A stretch of 39,031 nucleotides of DNA from the NCBI GenBank assembly GCA_964626015.1, contig CAZVCC010000027.1:1-39031 (forward strand), read 5' to 3'. A program made the translations under genes and the position numbers. Under the pieces are notes generated by a model. That model worked only from the letters and a program-made list of their open reading frames with translations, ran no database searches and was not told the DNA's origin. Of the stretch, positions 7,364 to 16,654 are shown piece after piece. This DNA comes from CAIKZJ01 sp964626015. GTDB taxonomy: Bacteria; Bacteroidota; Ignavibacteria; Tepidaquicellales; Tepidaquicellaceae. Numbering within the stretch: position 1 is the first letter of the stretch; the number at the start of each line of letters is the position of its first letter.

Positions 7364-10300
7364 ATGACAAAAAATTTACATATATATCAGGCATCAGCTG
7401 GTTCGGGTAAAACACGTACACTCGTGCAGGAATACCTTATTCTTGCTTTCAAAAATCCGGGAAACTATAAACATATCCTCGCTGTAACATTCACCAATAA
7501 AGCTACCGAGGAAATGAAAACTCGTATCATCGATTATCTTGTGAAACTTTCAGAAGGCAACGATGAAAAGCTTGCTCAGGATATTATTTCAGCCTTGAAA
7601 CAACGCGGATGGCACAGTAAAACTTTTGATATTTCAAAAACTGCTGCACAGGTACTCGGTAGTATTCTGCATGATTATTCTAACTTCAACATAAGTACAA
7701 TTGACAGCTTCTGCGTAAGAATTGTTAAAGCTTTCGCAAAAGAGCTTGGTCTGCCTGTTGGTTTTAATCTTGAACTCGATACTGATATGGTTCTTGATGA
7801 AATTACATCCTCTATGCTCGATAGCATTGACTCTGATTATTTGCTCTCTAAATATGTATCTGAATATCTGGACTCCCGTCTTGATGATGAAAAGACATGG
7901 AACATCGATAAAGACATTAAAGAGTTTGGTAAACAAATAGTTAGTGAAAACTTCTGGCTTCGCAAACTTAACAGTAAGGTAGATGTTTATGATGATAAGA
8001 ATAAGGTGCTTGTACTCGTTAATGATATCAGGCAAGTCAAATTCTCGTATGAAAATAATCTAAAATCAAAATCCCGTAGTATAATCGAATTAATAAATCA
8101 GGAAGGATTAACACACGCCGACCTTGCGGGAGGTTCAAAGTCAGGTATCCTTGCTTACTGCGAGAAGCTTCAAAAAGGACCTGCGGAACCGTATAAAACC
8201 CTCACAAAATACTTTAACGAAGGAAGAAGTTTCTTTAAGAATAATGAAAAAGTTGAAAATGATGTCATGCGTCTTTATTCAGAAATCATTCATCTGATTA
8301 ATACGCAAGCAAGGTCTTACAACACAGCCAATATAATCTTCAAAACTATTTACAACATTGGTATTCTCGGCGACCTTTTAAAGTTTCTTAATTCTTACAG
8401 AAAGAAAAACAGAACAATCTTATCAACAGATATTAACAGTTTCCTGCGGCTGTTGATTAGCGATGATATCTCTCCGTTTATATATGAAAAGCTTGGCATT
8501 AAACTGAAATATTTCATGCTCGATGAGTTTCAGGATACTTCTCGTTTTCAATGGGATAATTTAAAACCTCTTATCATCAACTCACTCAGCGAAAACAATA
8601 ATTCACTAATTGTCGGCGACGTAAAACAGTCAATCTATAGATGGCGTAACGGCGATATGCGTCTTCTCCTGTACGGTGTTAAAAGGGACCTGAACTCATT
8701 CAGTTCAATGATTAGCGAGGAAACACTGAAAACAAACTGGCGTTCACATAAACAAATCGTTGATTTTAACAACAGGTTTTTCTTAACGCTTAAAAACAGA
8801 TTTGCAAATCTTGACGATTCTTCGAACGAATACATGATTCAGTCATACGAGGACAATTCAACGAAACAACTAATAAGCGGTGAAAAAACTCAAGGGTACG
8901 TTGAGGTTAATTTCTATGAAGAAAATAAAGACAAGGGAATAAGCGCTAATGAACAGTCAAAGAAGCGCGTTACTGATATCATTAATGAGATTTTAAAGGA
9001 TAACTATAAACTTGGTGACGTACTTGTCCTTGTACGCAAATCAAAAGATGGCAGAGAAATCTCTGAAGCTATCGCAAAAGCAGGTTTTAGTGTAGTCTCG
9101 GAACAGTCTCTTCTATTATTATCTTCAGCAAAAGTAAATTTTATAGTAAGTACACTCAAATATCTGAACGACAGCCGTAATAAGCTGTCAAGGACAGAAA
9201 TGCTTTATAATTATAGTCAGATTAAGAATCTGGGCTATACGACTTTGGATCTTTTAAATGATTCAATCGAATTAAACGGAAAGATTTTTGTTGATATAAT
9301 GCCCGACGAATTCTTCAAAGAAGAGGAAAAGCCTAAACGTCTACCCATTCTTTACAACCTTACTGTTTATGAGCTTGTCGAAAATATTATTAGTATTTTT
9401 AAACTCAATAACGATACCGACCCTTATGTAATAAAATTTCTGGATGAGGTGAACAGGTTTGCTCAGGAAAAGGAATCTGACGTAAACTCGTTTCTAGAAT
9501 ATTGGGAAGACAATAAACAAAAACTTTCTATTAGCGTTACTGACAATATGAATTCTGTAAGAGTAATGACCATTCACAAATCAAAAGGACTCGAAAGCAG
9601 AATAGTAATCATTCCTTATGCAAACTGGAGTATCGATATTGACGGTAACAAAGATAAAATCTGGGCTTCGACCACCGAAGAACCATTTAATAAAGCATCT
9701 GCTTATTATGTAAAAGCATCGAAAGAAGCGAAGAACACATATTTTGCAAAAGATTACATTGAAGAATCTAAACTGGTTAGACTTGATAACATCAACCTGC
9801 TCTATGTAAGTATGACCCGCCCAACTGACAGGCTGTATCTGAACGTGCCAGTCAAATCTATATCAACTATTGCTAATCTCATAAAATCTACAATTGAATC
9901 AGATTTTGAAGTTATAAACAACAAACTTGTTCTCGGCGAAAGGACAATTTACAAAGATGACGATAAAAGAGAAATTAAAAATAAGTTAAGAACTGAATTT
10001 AAAAAACTTGATAGTATTAACTCCTCACCATATTTTAATAAACTGTTCATAAGACCTTCTTATCGAAAGCTAAAAGTGTTCGATAATAAGAGGCTTCGTA
10101 TAAAGACTGATTATGGAGTGGCTGTCCATAAACTTCTCTCGTACATCACAACAAAACACGATATTGATACTACAATCTTAAAGGGAATTATGGAAGGAAT
10201 ATTCATATCAGCAGAAAAGGAAAAGTTTAAAACATTACTGATAAAAACAATTGAATCAAAAGAAACACGTGACTGGTTTGATGGCAGCTATAACGTAAAA

Positions 10301-10558
10301 TTAGAGTCTGAGATAATTACTGCTGATAACCGGGTACTTCGTCCAGATAGGGTAATGATGAAAAATGAAAGCACCGTTATAGTTGATTACAAAACTGGAC
10401 GCGAAGAACAAAAACACAGTTCACAACTGAACGAATATGCGGAAATTCTATCTGAAATGGGTTATAAAAAAGTTCAAAAGTATCTACTGTACATCAATGA
10501 AAACGAAAACGAAATAAAAATATATGTGAAAGACCTTAACGGAGGAATGAATGAGTAA
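7364..10558 (+). CDS. addA: UvrD/RecB-like helicase-nuclease, AddA-type
   Basis: A superfamily 1 ATP-dependent DNA helicase with a C-terminal nuclease, the catalytic partner of an AddAB-type complex that resects double-strand breaks for homologous recombination. From the ATG at 7364 (1064 residues) Walker A follows at once (ASAGSGKT, Lys16). Later motifs are TFTNKATEEM, DEFQDTS (Asp387, Glu388), VGDVKQSIYRWR, TIHKSKGLE and SMTRPTDRLYL. The C-terminus carries a PD-(D/E)xK nuclease core, RPDRVM (Asp995) then VIVDYKTG (Asp1008, Lys1010). I reject the upstream in-frame ATG at 7313 because it adds 17 non-conserved residues and would fall inside the palindrome. It overlaps the AddB-like gene by eight bases, so the two are probably co-translated. 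The family is certain; the symbol is by analogy, since Bacteroidota homologues are often named only UvrD-helicase. Confidence 0.88.
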   Translation: MTKNLHIYQASAGSGKTRTLVQEYLILAFKNPGNYKHILAVTFTNKATEEMKTRIIDYLVKLSEGNDEKLAQDIISALKQRGWHSKTFDISKTAAQVLGSILHDYSNFNISTIDSFCVRIVKAFAKELGLPVGFNLELDTDMVLDEITSSMLDSIDSDYLLSKYVSEYLDSRLDDEKTWNIDKDIKEFGKQIVSENFWLRKLNSKVDVYDDKNKVLVLVNDIRQVKFSYENNLKSKSRSIIELINQEGLTHADLAGGSKSGILAYCEKLQKGPAEPYKTLTKYFNEGRSFFKNNEKVENDVMRLYSEIIHLINTQARSYNTANIIFKTIYNIGILGDLLKFLNSYRKKNRTILSTDINSFLRLLISDDISPFIYEKLGIKLKYFMLDEFQDTSRFQWDNLKPLIINSLSENNNSLIVGDVKQSIYRWRNGDMRLLLYGVKRDLNSFSSMISEETLKTNWRSHKQIVDFNNRFFLTLKNRFANLDDSSNEYMIQSYEDNSTKQLISGEKTQGYVEVNFYEENKDKGISANEQSKKRVTDIINEILKDNYKLGDVLVLVRKSKDGREISEAIAKAGFSVVSEQSLLLLSSAKVNFIVSTLKYLNDSRNKLSRTEMLYNYSQIKNLGYTTLDLLNDSIELNGKIFVDIMPDEFFKEEEKPKRLPILYNLTVYELVENIISIFKLNNDTDPYVIKFLDEVNRFAQEKESDVNSFLEYWEDNKQKLSISVTDNMNSVRVMTIHKSKGLESRIVIIPYANWSIDIDGNKDKIWASTTEEPFNKASAYYVKASKEAKNTYFAKDYIEESKLVRLDNINLLYVSMTRPTDRLYLNVPVKSISTIANLIKSTIESDFEVINNKLVLGERTIYKDDDKREIKNKLRTEFKKLDSINSSPYFNKLFIRPSYRKLKVFDNKRLRIKTDYGVAVHKLLSYITTKHDIDTTILKGIMEGIFISAEKEKFKTLLIKTIESKETRDWFDGSYNVKLESEIITADNRVLRPDRVMMKNESTVIVDYKTGREEQKHSSQLNEYAEILSEMGYKKVQKYLLYINENENEIKIYVKDLNGGMNE

Positions 10559-13412
10559 TTTTATTTCATCGGTTGCAGCAAAAATATTTGCAGCGCACAG
10601 TGGAAATCTTGGCAACGTTCTTGTTGTGTTTCCGTCTCGGAGAGCAGGAATGTATTTCCGTAAAGAACTTTCATCTTTGCTTGATAAGCCTGTTTGGTCG
10701 CCCGCAGTAATGAGCATAAACGAGTTTATTGTATCATTTTCAAAACTTGAACTTGCGGATAATCTGACGCTTATTCTGAAGTTATATAAATCGTTCTCAA
10801 AGCATTTTATCGAAGAACCATTCGATGAATTTTATTCATGGGGTGAAATGCTGCTGAAAGATTTTGATGAGGTTGACAGGTACCTTGTAAACGCAGAACA
10901 TCTCTTCAGAAAACTAAAAGATGAAAAAGAAATTGAGCACAGGTTCCAAACAGAAGTAAACGAAGACGCAAAAAATTTCTGGGGAAGTCTTATAAATATA
11001 AGGTCAAACAATAAATATGCAAAAAATTTTCTTGATATCTGGAATAATCTCTTAGAAATATATTCCGACTTCAGAGATGACCTTACAAAAGATGGTCTTG
11101 CATATGAAGGGCTTGCTGCGAGAAAAATCGCAGAGAACATCAATAATTATTCATCGTTCAATAAATACGATAAAATTTATTTTGCCGGTTTCAATTCTCT
11201 GAACAAATGTGAATTTAAAATTATTAGCTCACTTAAAGAAGATGATAAATCAGTAGTTTTTTGGGATGCTGATGATTATTTTCTTGACGATACAAAACAA
11301 GAATCGGGTTCATTCATTAGAAAATTTCATAAGAAGCTCGGAGGAGAAATTATCCGGTCGGATGACTCTCTGTCATTCGAAGCAAAACACATAGAGGTAG
11401 TAGGCTCACCGCTTAACGAAGGCATGGTAAAAGCATTCGGTAGTAAACTCGAACAGGAAATTAAAAGTGGTAGAATATCTCCCGATAATACTCTTGTCGT
11501 TGTACCCGCTGCTTCCGGTCTTTTACCCGTTCTATATTCTATGCCCTCTAACGCCGGTAACTTAAACGTGACGATGGGGTTGCCCCTGAAGTCAACACCT
11601 TTGTACAATCTCATAAGCATTATAAATAAACTTCATTCCAGGAAAATATTTGAGGATGAAAAGACAAAGTTTTACTTCAAAGATGTGATTAATCTATTAA
11701 TGCATCCTTATATTAAGTTTACCTCTGCAAAAGATATATTTGCATTTATCAGAAGAGTCAGAGAGGAGAATATAGTTTATATTGATGTTTTCGGGGAATT
11801 CCTGAACACTCTCGTGAATAAAAGCATTAAAATTATTTTGACAGAGGTGTTTACAATTGGTTCTAATGCAAACGAAATAATTTCCAATCTGAACAGTATT
11901 ATTAATTCACTTGCAATCAGGATTGAAGAAAATACCGACTCCGACGGGGATTACAAAGTCTTTCAGCTTGAATATCTTTATTGTTTTTCCACTCAGCTGA
12001 ACCGTCTTGCAGATGCCTTGACTTCAGTGGACGTTAAGCTTAATCAGTTTACATTCTGGAATATGCTGATGCAGATTTTAAACTCAACAGGAGTTGTTTT
12101 CACGGGCGAACCGCTTAAAGGGCTTCAAGTGATGGGTCTTCTTGAATCAAGAAACCTTTCGTTTGAAAATGTTTTAATAGTGTATATGAATGAAGATTCA
12201 ATGCCTCCATCAAATCAAAACCTAAGCTTTATTCCTTATTCACTTCGCAAAAGTTTTGGTATGCCGACTTATGAGGAAAGCGATTCCGTAAATGCATATT
12301 ATTTCTGGAGTCTTGTTCAGAAAGCAAAGAACTTGTATCTTTTCTACAACACAGAAACAGGTAACGAAGTCAAAGAAATGAGCAGATATATTCAGCAAAT
12401 AGAGAAAGAGCTACTGAACATAAACAAAAATGTAATGTACAGTCATGTAATTGTAAGTCCGCAGGTTAATGAAATAAAAGATAACAGGATTGAAGTTACG
12501 AAGACGCCCGAGATGAATGAATACATGCTGAATCGAATAAAAAGAATGTCTCCTACCTACCTTGCCGATTACATCAACTGCGGATTGCAGTTCTATCTGA
12601 AGAAAGTTCTTAACCTGAAAGAAGATGAGAAAGTGGAAGAAGTTTTCAGTCCTGCTGTATTTGGTACAGTGTTTCATGGCATTATGCAGCAGCTTTACAA
12701 ACCCTATATAGATAATATTATAACAAATGATATTATTAATACTATAATTGATAACGTTAATAAAAACTATGATGAGGTTTTTGAATCATTCTTAAAATCT
12801 GATAAAAAACTATCTAACGTAAATTTTTCTGAAAAGGGCAGAAACTTACTTTACAAAACAATAATTCAAAGACTCGTTATTAGACTGCTCGAACAGGAAA
12901 GAAGCAGAATTCCATTCACGGTTAAAGCTCTTGAAAGTGAAATGTATACCTCAATTAAGTTTAAAGTAAACGGAAAAGCGCGTGAAATCAGTATAGGCGG
13001 TATTATTGATAGAATTGATGAAGAAAGTAGCAATACTACTGTTATAGATTATAAAACAGGAAATGATTACCTCGTGACTTTGTCAGAAAAAAACTACGAA
13101 AAGTACTGGGAAGAAATTCCTTCAGACACAAAGTACAAGGCAAACTTGCAGACGATGCTTTACGCATATATGCTGTGGCTGGAGAAACCCGATAAGCAAT
13201 ATAATGCAGGACTTTATCCCATAAAGAATTTGAAGGAAGGAATCAAAACAATAAGTACTGCTCCGTTTACGGATACCGATATGAAACGGTTCGAATCTGT
13301 TCTGGTTCATCTTCTCGAGGATATTTTTAATGTTGAAAAAACATTCAAACAGACAGAAAATCCCGATAATTGCAAATACTGCGATTTCAAATCTTTATGC
13401 TGTCGAATTTAA
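10551..13412 (+). CDS. addB: AddB-like PD-(D/E)xK nuclease with iron-sulfur staple
   Basis: Partner of the preceding helicase, 953 residues. The N-terminal half is a degenerate helicase fold (VVFPSRRAGMYFRKEL near residue 25 in place of a Walker A loop), as in AddB. The C-terminal nuclease has GGIIDRIDEE followed by VIDYKTG (Asp833, Lys835). Four cysteines fit the AddB iron-sulfur staple: Cys677 (INCGLQ) before the nuclease, and Cys941, Cys944 and Cys950 after it (C-x2-C-x5-C spacing, as I recall for Bacillus AddB). By family knowledge the cluster locks the nuclease domain and binds duplex DNA at the break. The start lies within the 3' end of the AddA-like gene. All nuclease and cluster residues appear intact. 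The next gene is 467 bases away, so this is a two-gene unit. Confidence 0.87.
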   Translation: MSNFISSVAAKIFAAHSGNLGNVLVVFPSRRAGMYFRKELSSLLDKPVWSPAVMSINEFIVSFSKLELADNLTLILKLYKSFSKHFIEEPFDEFYSWGEMLLKDFDEVDRYLVNAEHLFRKLKDEKEIEHRFQTEVNEDAKNFWGSLINIRSNNKYAKNFLDIWNNLLEIYSDFRDDLTKDGLAYEGLAARKIAENINNYSSFNKYDKIYFAGFNSLNKCEFKIISSLKEDDKSVVFWDADDYFLDDTKQESGSFIRKFHKKLGGEIIRSDDSLSFEAKHIEVVGSPLNEGMVKAFGSKLEQEIKSGRISPDNTLVVVPAASGLLPVLYSMPSNAGNLNVTMGLPLKSTPLYNLISIINKLHSRKIFEDEKTKFYFKDVINLLMHPYIKFTSAKDIFAFIRRVREENIVYIDVFGEFLNTLVNKSIKIILTEVFTIGSNANEIISNLNSIINSLAIRIEENTDSDGDYKVFQLEYLYCFSTQLNRLADALTSVDVKLNQFTFWNMLMQILNSTGVVFTGEPLKGLQVMGLLESRNLSFENVLIVYMNEDSMPPSNQNLSFIPYSLRKSFGMPTYEESDSVNAYYFWSLVQKAKNLYLFYNTETGNEVKEMSRYIQQIEKELLNINKNVMYSHVIVSPQVNEIKDNRIEVTKTPEMNEYMLNRIKRMSPTYLADYINCGLQFYLKKVLNLKEDEKVEEVFSPAVFGTVFHGIMQQLYKPYIDNIITNDIINTIIDNVNKNYDEVFESFLKSDKKLSNVNFSEKGRNLLYKTIIQRLVIRLLEQERSRIPFTVKALESEMYTSIKFKVNGKAREISIGGIIDRIDEESSNTTVIDYKTGNDYLVTLSEKNYEKYWEEIPSDTKYKANLQTMLYAYMLWLEKPDKQYNAGLYPIKNLKEGIKTISTAPFTDTDMKRFESVLVHLLEDIFNVEKTFKQTENPDNCKYCDFKSLCCRI

Positions 13413-13879
13413 GAGTCTGTTATCATAAAATAAAGAATAAACAAAATTTTGTCATTAACTTTACATAATTCATTTTTCATTTGAAATTAAAATAAGAGAA
13501 CCTCGTTTTTAGCTTATTTTTGATGTTTTATGCTAAAAAAATTTCTTGATATTTAAATTCATTATTTCTATTTTAAACTTGTTAGGGATAACTTTCAAGA
13601 GGGAATATCTAAAAGGGAATATCTAACACAGTGATATCAAGTATTACTATCTCATAATCAGGAAATTATCAGTTTATAAGTAATTTGCATTAAACAAAAT
13701 CAGGGAGATTATGTTTTCTGGTAATTATATAATTAAAGTATATTCAGCGTCAGCTTCTATTTATTCTATACTCGATACAGCTGTCAGTGCATTCTTGTTT
13801 CCAAATTCCGACTCAAAAGGATCATTATTTATATCAGCTCTAAAAGTTTATTTTTATTAATTAAATTAAAAGAACTATT
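13413..13879. other. Intergenic gap, 467 bases
   Basis: No gene is seen. It is very A/T-rich. TTTTTAGC (13506-13513) and GCTAAAAA (13532-13539) form an inverted repeat about 95 bases after the AddB-like stop. A 12-base direct repeat lies at 13601-13626 (listed separately). The phrase AACTTGTTA near 13577 recurs in the gap before the next paralogue (about 16532), a weak hint of shared upstream regulation. Confidence 0.5.
13601..13626. repeat. Tandem 12-bp direct repeat
   Basis: GGGAATATCTAA occurs exactly twice, at 13601-13612 and 13615-13626, a 14-base period. It lies about 255 bases before the start of the secreted propeller gene at 13880. It could be a paired activator site or a small slippage duplication. 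Confidence 0.6.
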
Positions 13880-16330
13880 ATGAAAAAATTACTATTAGCC
13901 GTAATTCTTGTATTCAGTTTTGCGGTAGCATCAATCGGCCAAATTGTCTGGCAGTCGGTAGCTCCTGTTGGTGGTGAATACTACAAGATAGTAAAAACAA
14001 CCGACGGCAAATACCTTGTTAATTCATATTCTTCAACCTCGGTTTATAAGTCGAATGATTTATCAACATGGACTGTAACTCCGGGTGTATTGCCAACTCC
14101 GGCTACTCCGGGATTCTTTAAAGACCATACAGGAAAGGTTTTTGTCGGTACATCCAACGGTCTTTACAACACTCCTAATGACGGTATAACATGGAATCCT
14201 GTAGCGGGATTTCCTGCATCTTTCGGAGGACTTGCTGATATTGTTGAGGATGCATCACATAATCTTTATGCTGGTACCGCTCAATCAGGAGCGTTTGGAG
14301 TATATAAAAGTACAGACGGTGGTTCTGTATGGTCATTTAAAGGAGCAAACCAAGTTGTTGATTATGAATTAGTTCCGGAAACAAATCAACTTTATGCTTT
14401 AGCTTATCCCGATATGTCACAAGGAAGAGTTTATTATTCTAATAACAATGCCGAAAACTGGACTGAAGTTACAGGTCAGCCGTTTTCAGGCTCTGCATCA
14501 ATAATTAAACGTTATGGCAGCAGCATTTATGTCATCAGAAATAACGGTGAAATTTATGTTTCCACAAACAGCGGTGTAAACTGGTCATATTATTCTGTAA
14601 TTGTTATTTCAGGACTTGCTCTACCGCCTTATAACGATGCTTTAATTCTGGATAATGGTGTATGGTGGGTTAGTTTATCGGGTAAAGGATTATTTAGAAG
14701 CAGTGACAACGGTTTAACATGGTCACAGCAGGATGTTGGTATTAGTGGTTGGTCACGCTATCTTTACAATGACGGACCTGCAGTTGTTGTTACGACTGAT
14801 ATGGGTATTTTCAAGTATGTAGAACCGGTATATGCGCCCACGTTACTTGCACCTGCAAATAATTCGATTAGTAATTCAACAACACCTACATTAGATTGGT
14901 ATGATGCTGCCTATGCTACTAAATATGAAATTCAAATTGCAACGGATGCTGCATTTACTAACATTGTAATAGATGAAATTACATTTTCATCTCATTATGC
15001 AGTTTTACCGTCTCAAACATTAAATTATAATACAAAATATTATTGGAGGGTATATTCGTTTAATAATGGATGGAGCGGACCTTCAACTGTATGGAATTTT
15101 AAGACTATGATTTATCCGTTATGGACTTTGTACCAAACTGGGGTTCCTTATTCTTTGTTCGGAGTTGATTTCTCAAGGATCAATACAGAAATAGGTGTCG
15201 CAGTCGGACAGGGCGGTACAGTTATTAAAACAACTGATCACGGTCAGGAATGGACTCTGACATATTCTAATGTTAATATCTGGATGAATGATGTTCAGTT
15301 CGATCCTAATTATGATGGAGTAGTCTGGGCAGCAGGTATGGGCGGTGTTATCATAATGTCAACAAACAATGGTGATACATGGACCGAAGTAAGACCTTTC
15401 AGTTCACCAAACCATACAATTAGAGGAATTGCAGTTAAACCCGGAATACCCGGAAGTGTTTCTTTCGTCGGTTATGCAGGCACTTTCTTTGAGACAAACA
15501 ACTGGGGTGCATCATTTACACAAAAGTTCGACATTCCATTTACAATGCATTCAATAGCTTATCCACATAATTTCGACGTAACGGGTAATGGGATAATTTG
15601 CGGTACAGACGGTAAAGTGTGGACAACATCAAATCATGGTACAAACTGGGTTGCAAGAAACACAAACCGTTATGATTATCTGAACGATGTGGTATTTCTT
15701 GAAGACGGGCAGACGGCAATGATTTGCGGAAACAACGGTACGATTCTTCGCTCTACTAACTGGGGTAAAAACTGGGATGTTAACGTTCAGTATCTTACAA
15801 GCGAACATCTGCGTTCAATAGATGCTTACAGTGTTCAGGTTACTGTTTGCGGCGACAACGGAAAAATAATGACTTCGAATAATTACGGCAATTATTTCAC
15901 TGACCAGCTAAACGGTGAAAATAGGCATTTATATGGAGTTGCTCTAAGGAATGGATCGGTGGGAGTCGTGGTCGGTGAAATTGGGTCGGCTGCAAATGGC
16001 GCGTTGTATTTTACTGCTATGAATGGCGGTTATGTCAGTATTACTCAGACAGGCAGCGAAATACCGGAAAATTATTCTGTAAGCCAAAACTATCCAAATC
16101 CGTTTAACCCGACAACTAAGATAAATTTTGCTTTGCCGAAACAAGGACTCGTAACGATTAAGGTTTACGACCTGCTCGGTAAAAAGGTAGAAACACTCGT
16201 AAACGAAGTTAAGTCAGCCGGTAAATATACAGTTGATTTCAACGGCTCAAAACTTTCAAGCGGTGTTTACTTCTACAGAATTCAGGCTAACGATTTCGTT
16301 GATGTCAAACGAATGATGCTCGTTAAATAA
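13880..16330 (+). CDS. Secreted double beta-propeller protein with FN3 domain and type IX secretion tail
   Basis: An 816-residue exported protein. Signal peptide 1-21 (cleavage after ASIG). A first propeller of BNR-like blocks (YKSNDLSTW, YKSTDGGSVW, FRSSDNGLTW) spans about 25-315. A fibronectin-III-like domain runs from about Ala319 to 412 (PTLDWYDAAYATKYEIQIA then YYWRVYS). A second, Ycf48-like propeller (about 417-720) contains VGQGGTVIKTTDHGQEW and ICGNNGTILRSTNWG. The type A sorting domain (NYPNPFNPTTK, Tyr738, to MMLVK) ends the chain. The last 400 residues are closely similar to the next gene, while the first 318 are not. It is probably surface-displayed or released by the type IX system, binding a carbohydrate or protein; no catalytic site is evident. 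A strong terminator follows. Confidence 0.88.
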   Translation: MKKLLLAVILVFSFAVASIGQIVWQSVAPVGGEYYKIVKTTDGKYLVNSYSSTSVYKSNDLSTWTVTPGVLPTPATPGFFKDHTGKVFVGTSNGLYNTPNDGITWNPVAGFPASFGGLADIVEDASHNLYAGTAQSGAFGVYKSTDGGSVWSFKGANQVVDYELVPETNQLYALAYPDMSQGRVYYSNNNAENWTEVTGQPFSGSASIIKRYGSSIYVIRNNGEIYVSTNSGVNWSYYSVIVISGLALPPYNDALILDNGVWWVSLSGKGLFRSSDNGLTWSQQDVGISGWSRYLYNDGPAVVVTTDMGIFKYVEPVYAPTLLAPANNSISNSTTPTLDWYDAAYATKYEIQIATDAAFTNIVIDEITFSSHYAVLPSQTLNYNTKYYWRVYSFNNGWSGPSTVWNFKTMIYPLWTLYQTGVPYSLFGVDFSRINTEIGVAVGQGGTVIKTTDHGQEWTLTYSNVNIWMNDVQFDPNYDGVVWAAGMGGVIIMSTNNGDTWTEVRPFSSPNHTIRGIAVKPGIPGSVSFVGYAGTFFETNNWGASFTQKFDIPFTMHSIAYPHNFDVTGNGIICGTDGKVWTTSNHGTNWVARNTNRYDYLNDVVFLEDGQTAMICGNNGTILRSTNWGKNWDVNVQYLTSEHLRSIDAYSVQVTVCGDNGKIMTSNNYGNYFTDQLNGENRHLYGVALRNGSVGVVVGEIGSAANGALYFTAMNGGYVSITQTGSEIPENYSVSQNYPNPFNPTTKINFALPKQGLVTIKVYDLLGKKVETLVNEVKSAGKYTVDFNGSKLSSGVYFYRIQANDFVDVKRMMLVK

Positions 16331-16354
16331 TTTTGATTGTTATAGCTTTATAAA

Positions 16355-16386
16355 AAAGGCGGTCAGAAATGACCGTCTTTTTTAAT
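16355..16386 (+). terminator. Rho-independent terminator
   Basis: An 11-pair stem (16355-16365 with 16370-16380, one G-U pair) is closed by a GAAA tetraloop and followed by a T-run. It begins 25 bases after the stop of the 816-residue secreted protein, so that gene is a single transcription unit separate from its paralogue. Confidence 0.9.
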
Positions 16387-16654
16387 TTCTTCTTTTCTGC
16401 TCACTGGCTCATCCATTGAATTCTGTGCATCCCGATGCTCATCATTGGAAACCACTTTTTTCTACCAAATAATTGAAATAAAAATTAATTAATTCATTAT
16501 TGACATTTATGAATATTATTCATATTTTATCCAACTTGTTAAACAAAAGATTTCTAACTTAGGGAACTACATTCCTATCGAAAACAGTTAACAGGTATAG
16601 GGGGAATTAAAAGAATAGGTTTATTATTATTTTAATTCATAAAGGGGAAAAGCT
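16387..16654. other. Intergenic leader of the LamG paralogue
   Basis: Downstream of the terminator the gap to the next gene holds no coding frame that I can support. Two near-copies of CTCATCCATTG occur around 16410-16445. A GGGGGAATTAAAAG stretch near 16600 and GGGGAAAAGC just before the ATG at 16655 are purine-rich; the latter could serve as a weak ribosome-binding site. Confidence 0.4.

Noticed and set aside
7634..8035. 133-codon open frame on the minus strand inside the AddA-like gene
   Set aside because: It is fully covered by a well-conserved gene on the other strand and has no start context or family features.
13506..13539. Terminator after the AddB-like gene
   Set aside because: TTTTTAGC/GCTAAAAA is A/T-rich with an 18-base loop, about 95 bases past the stop and without a proper T-run.
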